Notes under the pieces: generated by a model | The model's input: the letters and a program-made list of their open reading frames with translations, nothing else | Database searches by the model: none | What the model was told of the DNA's origin: nothing | Shown here: positions 51,806 to 61,970 of the stretch, piece after piece | Layout of the letters: each line of letters starts with the position of its first letter | Numbering within the stretch: position 1 is the stretch's first letter | Position numbers and translations under genes: made by a program | From: CALBTQ01 sp036725605 | GTDB lineage: Bacteria > Lernaellota > Lernaellaia > Lernaellales > Lernaellaceae | NCBI GenBank assembly: GCA_036725605.1 | Contig: DAIMDW010000009.1 | Span: 1-64,000, forward strand | Reading direction: 5' to 3' | DNA length: 64,000 nt

Positions 51806-52717
51806 TTGCAGGTTCGCATGCTCCGCTCATTTGTCGTGTTGTTGACGCTGGCGTTCGTGTTTTCGTTGCTGCCCGCGACGATCGCGCGGGCGGACGGCGG
51901 CGAGGCGCAGGTGCGCGCCGACGGTCTGAACGTGCGGCGCGGTCCCGGCACCGAGTACGCGGTCATCTTCACGCTCAACAAGGGCGAGATCGTGACGATC
52001 GTCGGTTCGCAGGCCGGCTGGTACCAGGTGCAAACCGAAGACGGTCGCCGGGGCTGGGTGGCCTCGCGCCACCTGAACCGCGTGAATTGGCCGCAGGCCG
52101 GAACGCAAACGTCGTCGACGAAAAAGCAGGAAACGCAAAGCGCGACGAAGAAGTCGACGTCGAAAAAATCGTCGTCCAAAAAGAAGACCAAGAAAAACCG
52201 CGGCGTGCCCCGGCCGGGTCCGAAATACGCCGTGACGCCCAAGGTCGGTCTGGCCGCGCCGTTCTTCGACGTGCTGGCTCCGGCCTTTGAAATCGATCTG
52301 TGGGGCCGCGTGGTGCGCGACAACAAAAACGACGTCTACCTGACCGCGTCGCTCGGCTACGCGTATCTGTATGCGAACCAGGCCTTCGGCGGCGATCCGG
52401 ATCTGTCAGGCCATTGGTTGCCGCTGTACGTCGGGGCGATCGGCACGCTCAAACTCTGGCCCGAAGTGACGCCCTACGGCGGCGGCGGGCTGGGGCTGAA
52501 TTATTACGACTTCACCATTCACGAAGACGAAACGAACCTGGACATCGACGATGACGACGTGCGCGGCATCGGCCTGGGCGCGCGCGCCGTGGCCGGCGTG
52601 TGGATCCACCTGAAGCCGGGGACGATCGTGCTCGAAGAACAACTGCACATCACCAAAATCGAAAACGGCATCACGCCCTCGAACGTGCTGTTCGTGGGAT
52701 ACCGCTTCAGTTGGTAG
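51806..52717 (+). CDS. SH3b-domain protein with C-terminal beta-barrel-like region
   Basis: 303 residues. A signal peptide (MLRSFVVLLTLAFVFSLLPA) is followed by a bacterial SH3 domain (about 33-92: VRADGLNVRRGPGTEYAVI, GWYQVQTEDGRRGWVASRHL). A basic Ser/Lys linker (SSTKKQETQSATKKSTSKKS) and a C-terminal region of alternating beta strands (about 145-303, ending GYRFSW) follow, possibly an eight-stranded outer-membrane barrel with terminal aromatic. SH3b domains often bind peptidoglycan, so the protein may tie the wall to the outer membrane. The TTG start (51806) fits the AGGAG 7 bases upstream; ATG 51818 is too distant. Confidence 0.75.
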   Translation: MQVRMLRSFVVLLTLAFVFSLLPATIARADGGEAQVRADGLNVRRGPGTEYAVIFTLNKGEIVTIVGSQAGWYQVQTEDGRRGWVASRHLNRVNWPQAGTQTSSTKKQETQSATKKSTSKKSSSKKKTKKNRGVPRPGPKYAVTPKVGLAAPFFDVLAPAFEIDLWGRVVRDNKNDVYLTASLGYAYLYANQAFGGDPDLSGHWLPLYVGAIGTLKLWPEVTPYGGGGLGLNYYDFTIHEDETNLDIDDDDVRGIGLGARAVAGVWIHLKPGTIVLEEQLHITKIENGITPSNVLFVGYRFSW

Positions 52718-52728
52718 GAGACGAAACG

Positions 52729-53079
52729 ATGAAACGACTCGCGGTGTTGTTTTTCTTGTTGGCCCTGACCGCGTTGACCGCGACCGCCTGCTGGCTGGAC
52801 ATGGGCGACGACGATGACGACGACGACAACGACGACGGCGGCGGCAAGGTGAACTGCCATCCGACCGCCTGCGACAATCTGACCGATCCCGACGAGTGCG
52901 ACGACTACGAAGACGGCTCGGCGATTCAGCGCGCCTGCGAGTATTGCTTCAAGGGCACCCTCGCCGACCGCCAGGTGGCCCAGTGTATTCTCGACTATCG
53001 CCACGACTACTCGGGCAGCGAACTGGAAGAGGGATGCCTCGCGGCCGTGGCCGACGAGTGCAGCCTCAACCACCTGTAA
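52729..53079 (+). CDS. Small Asp- and Cys-rich lipoprotein
   Basis: 116 residues. Lipoprotein signal MKRLAVLFFLLALTALTATAC, then a short acidic stalk (GDDDDDDDNDDGG) and a compact domain with eight Cys (CHPTACDNL, DECDDYEDG, RACEYCF, QCILDY, GCLAAVADEC), probably disulfide-bonded in the periplasm. It starts 11 bp after the SH3b gene with GGAGACGAA before ATG 52729, so probably same operon. No family recognised. Confidence 0.78.
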   Translation: MKRLAVLFFLLALTALTATACWLDMGDDDDDDDNDDGGGKVNCHPTACDNLTDPDECDDYEDGSAIQRACEYCFKGTLADRQVAQCILDYRHDYSGSELEEGCLAAVADECSLNHL

Positions 53080-53182
53080 TTCCAGAAGATTCTTCCGCTT
53101 CACCTTCTTCGCTTGCACGGTTAAATCAGGTTTGCGATAATTACCCTGCGGCCCTATCTGCGCGGCCGCCAAGGAGGTTTGT

Positions 53183-53479
53183 ATGAATCGAGCGACAAAA
53201 TCGGCGGTCGGCGGATCGCTTGGCTTTTTGGGCGGTGTGCTGGTCGAGCACGGCATTCAGACGGTGTTCGGCATCGATTTCATCGACGGCGTGTGCGAGA
53301 TCGCCGGCACGGTGCTGGGTCTGACGATGGTCAACCGCGACCTGATCGAAGCGGCCTACGAGACCATCCAACGTGAAACCGGCAAGGAACCGGCGATGAT
53401 CACCAAGGACGAGTGGGAGCAGTTCAAGAAGGAGAATCCCAACACCGCCAAGTACCTGGAGAAGGCGCTGCAGATCTAG
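53183..53479 (+). CDS. Small hypothetical protein with glycine-rich membrane segment
   Basis: 98 residues. The N-terminal half (AVGGSLGFLGGVLVEHGIQT and CEIAGTVLGLTMVN) is hydrophobic and Gly-rich; the C-terminal half is charged and helical (KDEWEQFKKENPNTAKYLEK). The ribosome site AAGGAGG precedes the ATG, and a terminator follows 22 bp after the stop, so it is a convincing single gene. No function can be assigned. Confidence 0.75.
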   Translation: MNRATKSAVGGSLGFLGGVLVEHGIQTVFGIDFIDGVCEIAGTVLGLTMVNRDLIEAAYETIQRETGKEPAMITKDEWEQFKKENPNTAKYLEKALQI

Positions 53480-53500
53480 CGCCGCATCAGACGAAAAGAA

Positions 53501-53533
53501 AACCGGGGGGCGAGCGTCCCCCGGTTCTTTTTT
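53501..53533 (+). terminator. Rho-independent terminator
   Basis: AACCGGGGG (53501-53509) pairs with CCCCCGGTT (53518-53526), followed by CTTTTTT. It ends the transcript of the 98-residue protein and lies against the stop of the opposing DUF1566 gene. Confidence 0.9.
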
Positions 53534-53546
53534 AACAGGCTTCGGA

Positions 53547-54974
53547 CTAAGGCACGCAGGCCAGCACGTTTTCGATGTACTCGCAGGTGCCGGTGATCGT
53601 GCCGTCGGGCGTAACGAAACTGCAATCGTCGCCCTGGCTCAGACCCTCGCAGGCGTCGACGGCCTCGTCGGGCGGGGGCGCGGGCGTGTCGTCGTCATCG
53701 TCGACGGCATCATCGTCGGTCGCATCGTCGTCGGCTCCGGCGCTCGCGTCGGCCTCGCCGTTGCGCACGCAGCGCGCGTAGTTGTAAATGCGGATCGCGT
53801 CGCCCTGCGGTCCGTGCCCTTCGGGATAATCGGCCGGGTCGCCGACCTTCGGGTCGCTGCGTTGCGCGCCCGCGCCGTGCACGTCCATCCATTGGCCGTT
53901 CATGTAACCCAGCGCGCGCCCGAAGGCGACGTAGGCCGCCGCGCCTCCCGTGCCGTTGGACGCCGCGTGGGTCGTGCCGGTCCAGTACCAGGGATAATCC
54001 GCGTCGCCGCCTTCATTGGTGATCGACGAAACGCTGAATAACGGATCGATCGCCGCCGAGGCGGTGGTGTCGGGCGAGCGCGTGTAGTCGACGATGCTCT
54101 GCAACTCTTTGGCGTTGGGCAAGCGCCAGTCGTCGTGGTCGGCGAGCGTGAGGCTTTCGCAATAGGCCAGCGACTCTTCCCAGGAGAACGCTTCGCCGCT
54201 GTCGTCCCGCTGCCACTGCAGGCCGGTCGCGCCGTCGTCGATCGTCCCGTCGCCGTTGTCGACGAAATCGTTTTCGCCGTACGCGCCGGCGTCGCGCACG
54301 TAGATCGCGAAGTAGGTTTTATTGGACGTCGGGTAGCATTTGATGCGTCCGTCGGCGAAGTTCACGCCGAAAAAGCACTGCTCGCCGCCCATCACGGTCG
54401 ATTCGTAAATGCTGCTGGTGGCCCATTGCGAATCGATGATCCGCTCGCCGTCGGCGGGGTCGCCGTAGGAAAACACGAACGCGTCGGTGTCGATGAACGG
54501 CGTCAGGCCCGAGGTGTCGTTGCTCGTTTCGCCGCTGGGATCCCCGCCGGTGAATTCGATCAACGAGTACAGCTCTTTGATCGTCGGCAGCCGCCAGTCG
54601 TCGTAACCGGCGAGCGAAAAATCGTCCGCGCCGGCGACCGCCTCGGCGTAGCTCACCTTGTCGCCGGGGTCGCGCTGCCACATCAGGCCGGTCACCAGAT
54701 CGGTCACCGTGCCGTCGCCGTTGTCCTGGTAGGATGCTTGGTTGCCGTCGTATTGCGCGTCCTGTCCGGCAAACGCGCTGCCGCAGGAGATCGCCGCGCC
54801 GGCGTCGTAACACGTGTTCTGGTTGGTGTCGACGATCGCGTAAGCGGCGTTGGTCGCGTCGTCGTCGCCGCCGTCGTTGTCGTCGTCGTCATCGCCATCG
54901 CCGCCGCAGCCGATGAACAGCGTCAACAACAGCAACGTCAGGACAAAGGTGGGGAAACGGTTAATTTTCTGCAT
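53547..54974 (-). CDS. Asp-rich lipoprotein with two DUF1566 (Lcl C-terminal-like) domains
   Basis: 475 residues. The lipoprotein signal ends LFIGC, followed by an acidic stalk (GGDGDDDDDNDGGDDDA). Two tandem DUF1566 modules follow: DNGDGTVTDLVTGLMWQRD with WRLPTIKELYSL (about 90-225), and DNGDGTIDDGATGLQWQRD with WRLPNAKELQSI (about 240-405). A second acidic segment (DDDATDDDAVDDDDD) and a short Cys domain end the protein. DUF1566 has a C-type-lectin/FGE-like fold and in Legionella Lcl mediates adhesion to glycans, so an adhesin is plausible. Confidence 0.87.
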   Translation of the reverse strand: MQKINRFPTFVLTLLLLTLFIGCGGDGDDDDDNDGGDDDATNAAYAIVDTNQNTCYDAGAAISCGSAFAGQDAQYDGNQASYQDNGDGTVTDLVTGLMWQRDPGDKVSYAEAVAGADDFSLAGYDDWRLPTIKELYSLIEFTGGDPSGETSNDTSGLTPFIDTDAFVFSYGDPADGERIIDSQWATSSIYESTVMGGEQCFFGVNFADGRIKCYPTSNKTYFAIYVRDAGAYGENDFVDNGDGTIDDGATGLQWQRDDSGEAFSWEESLAYCESLTLADHDDWRLPNAKELQSIVDYTRSPDTTASAAIDPLFSVSSITNEGGDADYPWYWTGTTHAASNGTGGAAAYVAFGRALGYMNGQWMDVHGAGAQRSDPKVGDPADYPEGHGPQGDAIRIYNYARCVRNGEADASAGADDDATDDDAVDDDDDTPAPPPDEAVDACEGLSQGDDCSFVTPDGTITGTCEYIENVLACVP

Positions 54975-55135
54975 CGTATTTTTCCTCCCGAGGCCCGCAG
55001 GGTCTGTGTTGTCTTTATGACACGCCGATCCGCGATCAGGTTAGCGTGGAATTGTCGCGTTTTTGTATCCGGGTGGACGAACCGAGAGTTTCTTTATAGG
55101 ATAACTTTATACCACCCATCGGAGAGATCGATTTG

Positions 55136-56353
55136 ATGACGATGCTGCGCTCCAACTGGTTTGTCGTGCTGGTGCTGGCGATCACGACGCTGACGGCAGT
55201 GGGCTACTTTGTCTTTCCCTACATTGCCGAGCCGCCGATGGATCCGCAAGCGCTTGAGAAAAAAATGGACGAGTACTTTGCGCTGGCCGTTCGCGCCGCG
55301 AATAAATCGCCGGCCGATCGCGAGGCGCTGCACGCCCTGCTGGCCGAGATGAAACCGGCGCTGGACGCCCATGGCGAACTGGAGCATTGGCAACCGAGCT
55401 GCGATGCTCCGCCGTCGGCGCGCAGCGACGAGGATCGCGCCAGGCTGGCCGCCGTCATCGCCTACGACGATCGCATCATGCCCCTCTTCGACGGCGACTT
55501 TGCTTACGTGTATCACGAACGGCTTTTGCTCTCTCCGGAAGAATTGGATAAGTATGCGGAGCCGAGCGAAGACGATCTGGCGCTCGCGCAGTGCGGCAAA
55601 TGGGTGCGTGCGCAAACGGAGCAAGTACGGTTGCAGGCCCAAAGCGGCGACATCGACGGAGCGATCGATCGTCTGTGGAAATTATTCGATTTGATTTACG
55701 GGCTGAGCGATTCGACGGCCATGGAGCCGCTCATGTTTTCCGTCGCAATGAAGACCATGGTCGAGGATACGTTCATCTTCCTCGCACCAATTCTGCCCCA
55801 GGACGATCGAATCAAAATGGTTTTTGACACCACTTTCGAGAACCGCGTAGCCAACGACCTGCTCAACGCCATCGCCGTAACCAATCCGTTGCTGATAAAA
55901 TTGAACCACGAATTATCCGTGAAAAACGCCGAACAGACAGACAAAATCTTTTCCCGCTGGTTTTATCTACACATCGCCCCAATTTATCTAAAGCGCGAAA
56001 TGCGCGTGCACGCCTATCTGATCACGCGGATCATCGATGGTTATAACAAGTGGCTCGAATCCGGCGCGGCGCAACCGCCGACCGTGGCCGGCGACGAACT
56101 CACCGCGTTTATGAACAACTACAAAGCCACGCTGGCGCTGATCGCCATTCCCAATTTCGACGCACTGATGGAGCAGGCGTGGCGAAGCGAACGCAACTAT
56201 CAGTGCATGTTCAAAGTGTTCGAAGCGGAGTGGGAGCGGCGGGAAAACGGCGGCGCAGCGGTGACCGTTACCTGCGACAACGGGGAGACGATCAAGCTCG
56301 ACAATCAACGCGGCTGCTTCGTCAGGGATACGAAAACGGAGGAAACGCCATGA
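55136..56353 (+). CDS. Hypothetical membrane-anchored protein
   Basis: 405 residues. One N-terminal membrane segment (WFVVLVLAITTLTAVGYFVF) is followed by a periplasmic helical region without recognised domain. Aromatic and acidic helices (RLWKLFDLIYGLSDSTAME, YLITRIIDGYNKWLESG) recur, and the C-terminus has a Cys pair (VTVTCDNG, RGCFVRD). It overlaps the next gene by 4 bp and is probably co-transcribed with it. GGAGAG lies before ATG 55136. Confidence 0.75.
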   Translation: MTMLRSNWFVVLVLAITTLTAVGYFVFPYIAEPPMDPQALEKKMDEYFALAVRAANKSPADREALHALLAEMKPALDAHGELEHWQPSCDAPPSARSDEDRARLAAVIAYDDRIMPLFDGDFAYVYHERLLLSPEELDKYAEPSEDDLALAQCGKWVRAQTEQVRLQAQSGDIDGAIDRLWKLFDLIYGLSDSTAMEPLMFSVAMKTMVEDTFIFLAPILPQDDRIKMVFDTTFENRVANDLLNAIAVTNPLLIKLNHELSVKNAEQTDKIFSRWFYLHIAPIYLKREMRVHAYLITRIIDGYNKWLESGAAQPPTVAGDELTAFMNNYKATLALIAIPNFDALMEQAWRSERNYQCMFKVFEAEWERRENGGAAVTVTCDNGETIKLDNQRGCFVRDTKTEETP

Positions 56354-56877
56354 AGCGAACGATATTACGGCTCACGCTTTTTCTGCTGCTGGCCGGGCCG
56401 GCCCTGCTGTGGGCGGCGATGGGCGATGTCTGCGGCGATCCGAAAAAGCCGTGCCCCGATCCCGAGTCGATGAAATTCGATGCGTGGGAAATGACCTTCC
56501 GCGTGCCCAAGCAGTTGGAGTGGATGAAAGAATATCAATCCAAGCCGTTTTACGCGGTGATTCTGCAAAGCGTGAAGGCCGAGCCCGACGAGGGTCCGTA
56601 CGCCGAAAAGAAATGCGGCGGGTACTTCAACGAACGGCAGCGACGCGCGGCGCAGAAGCTGTTCCCGAACAACAAAGTGTTCGCCTCGCGCCACGGTTGT
56701 TCGATCAACGGGGCGGTGTACTACCCGGGCACCAACCGCGATTACAATTTCCTGGCCGTGTACGCGGGCGCGACCAAAGCCGAAGCGGAGAAGATGCTGG
56801 CCAAGGTCAAAGCGACGGGCAAGTATCCGGGCGCGAACCTGCGCCGCATCCGCGCGGCCATGTTTTTCGGGGATTGA
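56350..56877 (+). CDS. Hypothetical secreted protein
   Basis: 175 residues. Signal peptide (MKRTILRLTLFLLLAGPALL, then WAA). The mature domain has four Cys (CGDPKKPCPDP, KKCGGYF, HGCSING) and a C-terminal helix followed by GKYPGANLRRIRAAMFFGD, recalling SPOR-like folds (NFLAVYAGATKAEAEKMLAK VKA), although the match is weak. Its ATG overlaps the upstream stop. The last codons and the AT-rich sequence after them are echoed at about 57459-57524. Confidence 0.7.
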   Translation: MKRTILRLTLFLLLAGPALLWAAMGDVCGDPKKPCPDPESMKFDAWEMTFRVPKQLEWMKEYQSKPFYAVILQSVKAEPDEGPYAEKKCGGYFNERQRRAAQKLFPNNKVFASRHGCSINGAVYYPGTNRDYNFLAVYAGATKAEAEKMLAKVKATGKYPGANLRRIRAAMFFGD

Positions 56878-57551
56878 AAGCCTTCATTTATACTTTAATG
56901 ATATAATATATTAAGCTTTTTCCTGACTTCGAAATTGGGACACGCGGAGCCGACAAGCCCCGCCGGGGCGGATGGTATGTCGCCCTCATCCCCGGCCCTT
57001 CTCCCACCGGGAGAAGGGAGACCGGGTTCGCCGGCTTTTGCCCTCTCCCGGGGGAGAGGATCGGGCGCAGCCCGGGGTGAGGGATTGCCTTCCCGACTTC
57101 CGAATTGGATCACCCTGAGCCCCGGAGGGGCGGATGGTCAGTAGCGAAGGGCGAAGCCCTGGAAATTGCGGCCCGCCCAAAGCCGACAAGCCCCGCAGGG
57201 GCGGAGGAATCTTACCTGCACCCCTTTCAGGGGTTTGATTGAATTTGCCCTATCTTATACCAGGGCTTCGCCCTTCGCTATTGACCTGCGCCCTACGGGC
57301 TTGAAGAGACGCCCTGCACTCTGCGGACTTGACGGTTCTGTGCGGAAGTCCATTTCAACGTCAACCGTTTTTCTTCTCGGGACAGCCTATCTCGAAATCG
57401 CCCTCTTGTAATAATAAGCAGTTACATTATATGAAAGAGGATGGAGTTGAAGTCAGGCGCCGCCATGTTTTTTTGGGAACCGGAAGTCGTTCACTTATAC
57501 TTTAATGATATAATATAGTAAACATTTTTGCTTGTTACACAAACGTTATTG
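56878..57551. other. Repeat-rich intergenic region
   Basis: Contains an AT-rich motif TACTTTAATGATATAATATA (56891-56910) repeated at 57498-57517, a copy of the 47381 repeat (56921-57029), a partial second copy (about 57090-57140), and the complete MITE-like element with 21-bp ends (57142-57280). No coding sequence seen. Confidence 0.65.
57142..57280 (+). mobile_element. 139-bp element with perfect 21-bp terminal inverted repeats
   Basis: TAGCGAAGGGCGAAGCCCTG plus G (57142-57162) is the exact reverse complement of 57260-57280. The right half, with the following ACCTGCGCCCTACGGGCTTG, recurs at 47683-47957. MITE-like, non-coding. Confidence 0.7.
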
Positions 57552-57557
57552 TATAAT
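57528..57557 (+). promoter_or_regulatory. Sigma70-type promoter for the candidate RNA
   Basis: TTGCTT (57528-57533), 18-bp spacer, TATAAT (57552-57557) in AT-rich DNA. Start of transcription is expected near 57564. Confidence 0.6.
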
Positions 57558-57563
57558 AATATT

Positions 57564-57679
57564 ATCAAGTATTGCCCGGTTGGAGGGGGTGCGATACCAG
57601 TGGGATGGTTGAACCACCCAATGCCCAACTGGGAATTCCCACACTGCTATCGCCCGGCTTATGCTGGGCTTTGGTTTTT
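57564..57679 (+). ncRNA. Candidate structured small RNA
   Basis: About 116 nt between a good promoter and a terminator, with no ORF. GCGATA-C-CAGTG (57591-57602) pairs with CACTG-C-TATCGC (57642-57653) around a one-base internal mismatch. Inner hairpins form from TGGTTGAACCA and TGGGAATTCCCA. The 5' GCCCGGT (57574-57580) can pair with the terminator arm GCTGGGC. I do not recognise it as SRP RNA, tmRNA, RNase P or a known riboswitch; a divergent 6S-like RNA is conceivable. Confidence 0.5.
57652..57679 (+). terminator. Terminator of the candidate RNA
   Basis: GCCCGGC (57652-57658) pairs with GCTGGGC (57663-57669), tetraloop TTAT, then TTTGGTTTTT. There is no plus-strand gene upstream, and the convergent ABC-F gene ends at 57691. 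Confidence 0.65.
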
Positions 57680-57690
57680 AAAGCCTAGTG

Positions 57691-59697
<2,007 letters not shown>

Positions 59698-59972
59698 GTT
59701 TTACACGATCCGCGCGGCGCGGAAAAGACGGCGGGAGAATTAATTTTCACGGCGGTTCATTCTCGGCCTATACGCTCCGCACACCTTTGGCTATCGCCAA
59801 AAGTGTGGCACACGGGCAAGTCATCCTGAGCGCAGCGAAGGATCTCTCGTTGGCGTACATAGATTCTTCGTCACGTGAAACGCGTGACTCAGAATGACTG
59901 TTTTTCCCGTGTGCCACAGTTTTCGCCGCCCGGCGAAAGCTGTGTTGGAAAACAAATGGGTACGAATCTACC
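59698..59972. repeat. Spacer with two REP-like palindromes and an inverted repeat
   Basis: REP-like copies at 59780-59807 (inverted) and 59915-59944 flank a GTCATCCTGAGCGCAGCGAA ... ACTCAGAATGAC repeat unit (59819-59898). No gene seen. Confidence 0.65.
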
Positions 59973-61067
59973 CTACGGCGTGAGCAGGGCGAGTTTGCCG
60001 CCGTTGCCGCCGGTGGTGCGTTTCCAGGTGATGGTGCGGATGCGGCCGGTGTTGAGTTCGACCGTGCCGCGCAAGGTGTCGGCGTCTTCGGGCAGCAGCG
60101 TGTAAAGAATCGGGTTGTCGTTGAAGGTCAGCTTGAACCGCAACGATTCGGCGGTGAATTGGATCGCCTCGATCGTCTGTTTTTCGGCGTTGGACAGCGG
60201 CAGAATTTCGATGCCGTTTTCGCCGACCAGCTTCAACTGATACTGATCGTTGGGCTCGCGGTTGGGCCACGTCTCTTCCCAAGTGCCGGCCCAGGACGCC
60301 AGTTCGAACTTCACCGGCTTGACGTCCGCGACGCGCCGCCAGGTGATTTTCTTCACCTTGCCCTCGGGGCTGGAAGCAACGCCGATCAGCAGGTCTTTGT
60401 TTTTCGCGACCAGCTCGTAATGGATGAGGTTGTAATCCAGATCGAGGATGAAGGTCAGCCGGCGACCGTCCCACGTAACGGATTTGAGCGCCTGTTTTTC
60501 CGGGCGGGTGATGGCCATGAGCACCGGCGTATCGCGGCCGGGCAGCAACGCCAGGCGGTATCGATCCTGGTCGTTGGCGTCGGGCCACTGTTCGAGCCAA
60601 TCGCCGACCCACTCCTTGGGTTTGAGTTCGTAGTCGATCGACAATTGATGGCGCGGCGGCCACGGCTCGTTGCCTTCCTTGACCCACTTGAGCGTGCGCA
60701 CATCGCCGTCCTCGCGACGCACCATGCCATAGAGCATCTTGCCGTCGTCGGACATGGTCAGGTTGTACGCCCAGATTTTATTGTCGTAACGCAAGATGAA
60801 TTTCAGCGTGCGGCCATCCCATTCGATCTGGGAGATTTCCTGCCGCCCGGCGTTGGTCACCGGCGTCAGTTGCAGGGTGCGGCCGTCGTCGGCGACGATC
60901 ACCGAGTAGATGTCGTGATCGTCTCCCTCGGGCCAGTATTCCACCCATTGGCCGACCCAGGCGTCGAGCGTCAGGCCGGCTGGAGCAACGGGCTTTCCCA
61001 TCGAAGCGCAGCCGGCCAGACCGGCAACCAACAGCACCGCCATCGCGATCAAGGCAAATCGTTTCAT
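59973..61067 (-). CDS. Lipoprotein with three copies of a W-G-W-E-WP domain
   Basis: 364 residues. Lipobox LAGC after MKRFALIAMAVLLVAG. Three modules of about 105-115 residues each begin with a Trp-rich line: DAWVGQWVEYWPEGDDHDIY, KEWVGDWLEQWPDANDQDRY and ASWAGTWEETWPNREPNDQY. Each continues with beta strands and a conserved basic-glutamine turn (GRQEI, EKQAL, EKQTI), consistent with a small lipocalin-like barrel; I know no named family. Last of four adjacent paralogues on this strand. The start is at the signal peptide, not at the longer upstream frame. Confidence 0.8.
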   Translation of the reverse strand: MKRFALIAMAVLLVAGLAGCASMGKPVAPAGLTLDAWVGQWVEYWPEGDDHDIYSVIVADDGRTLQLTPVTNAGRQEISQIEWDGRTLKFILRYDNKIWAYNLTMSDDGKMLYGMVRREDGDVRTLKWVKEGNEPWPPRHQLSIDYELKPKEWVGDWLEQWPDANDQDRYRLALLPGRDTPVLMAITRPEKQALKSVTWDGRRLTFILDLDYNLIHYELVAKNKDLLIGVASSPEGKVKKITWRRVADVKPVKFELASWAGTWEETWPNREPNDQYQLKLVGENGIEILPLSNAEKQTIEAIQFTAESLRFKLTFNDNPILYTLLPEDADTLRGTVELNTGRIRTITWKRTTGGNGGKLALLTP

Positions 61068-61143
61068 GAAATCCACCTTCCCGATATTCTTTCCCGCTAT
61101 TGTAACCATTCGCCCACCCGCGGACAAATCGCCCCGGCGTTCG

Positions 61144-61911
61144 TTACGGTTCGACCTTGCGCCACTGCACGAACTCGACAAGCGGCCGACCTTCGGTGGC
61201 CGGCCCGCTCATTTGCACGCGGCCGTTGAGCACGCCGGCGCTGACGGGCACCAGCAGATAGTCGTAGGTCATCTCGCCGAAATGCAGCGTGAAGCGCAGG
61301 CGGTTGGCCCCGAAGGTCGCGTTTTCCACCGTCTGCTTGCCCGCGTTGGACAACGGGTGCAAATCCAGATCGTCGCCGCTTTCCTCGATGCGGTACAGGT
61401 CGTGGGTCGCGCTGCCCGGCCAATCCTCGGACCATTCGCCGACCCAATCCTCGGTGCGCATGTCGTATTGCGGCTGCAGCAGCGCGTCGCCGTCGAGCCG
61501 CTGCCGCTTCTTGTGCCACTGCACTTCCTTGGTGCTGCCGTCGAGGAATTCCACCGTGCCGTAGGCCACCTCGCCGTTGTCCTCGACAGTCAGACGATAG
61601 CGCAGTTCCTTGACCGCGCCGGCGGCGGTGGTCACGTGGACGACGAACGACAGCTCGTTTCCCTCGCGACGCACGCGCTCGATGCGTTGCGCCTGCACGT
61701 GCGTGCGCGCCGTGACGCGCAGCTCGCCGTCGTCCGGATCGAGACTGTAGACGTCGGGATCGGTTTCCGCCGGCCAGAATTCCACCCACTCGCCGAGCCA
61801 GGGATCGGCGGCGACGGGCACGACGGGCTGCTCGACGACGGTCACGGTTTTGCACGCCGCGCCCAACAGGCAAACCAGCGGTAGAAGCAAGAGCCAGGGA
61901 ATCGTTTTCAT
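61144..61911 (-). CDS. Lipoprotein with two copies of the W-G-W-E-WP domain
   Basis: 255 residues. Signal MKTIPWLLLLPLVCLLGAAC (lipobox LGAAC). The modules start DPWLGEWVEFWPAETDPDVY and EDWVGEWSEDWPGSATHDLY; each ends with a strand plus W (EVQWHK, FVQWRK). Third in the array. Probably a periplasm-facing, lipid-anchored binding protein; ligand unknown. Confidence 0.8.
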   Translation of the reverse strand: MKTIPWLLLLPLVCLLGAACKTVTVVEQPVVPVAADPWLGEWVEFWPAETDPDVYSLDPDDGELRVTARTHVQAQRIERVRREGNELSFVVHVTTAAGAVKELRYRLTVEDNGEVAYGTVEFLDGSTKEVQWHKKRQRLDGDALLQPQYDMRTEDWVGEWSEDWPGSATHDLYRIEESGDDLDLHPLSNAGKQTVENATFGANRLRFTLHFGEMTYDYLLVPVSAGVLNGRVQMSGPATEGRPLVEFVQWRKVEP

Positions 61912-61970
61912 GTCGCCTCGAGGCAATTCAATGAGGGTCCACGGTAGCAGACGGCGGCGGGCGCTGGCAA

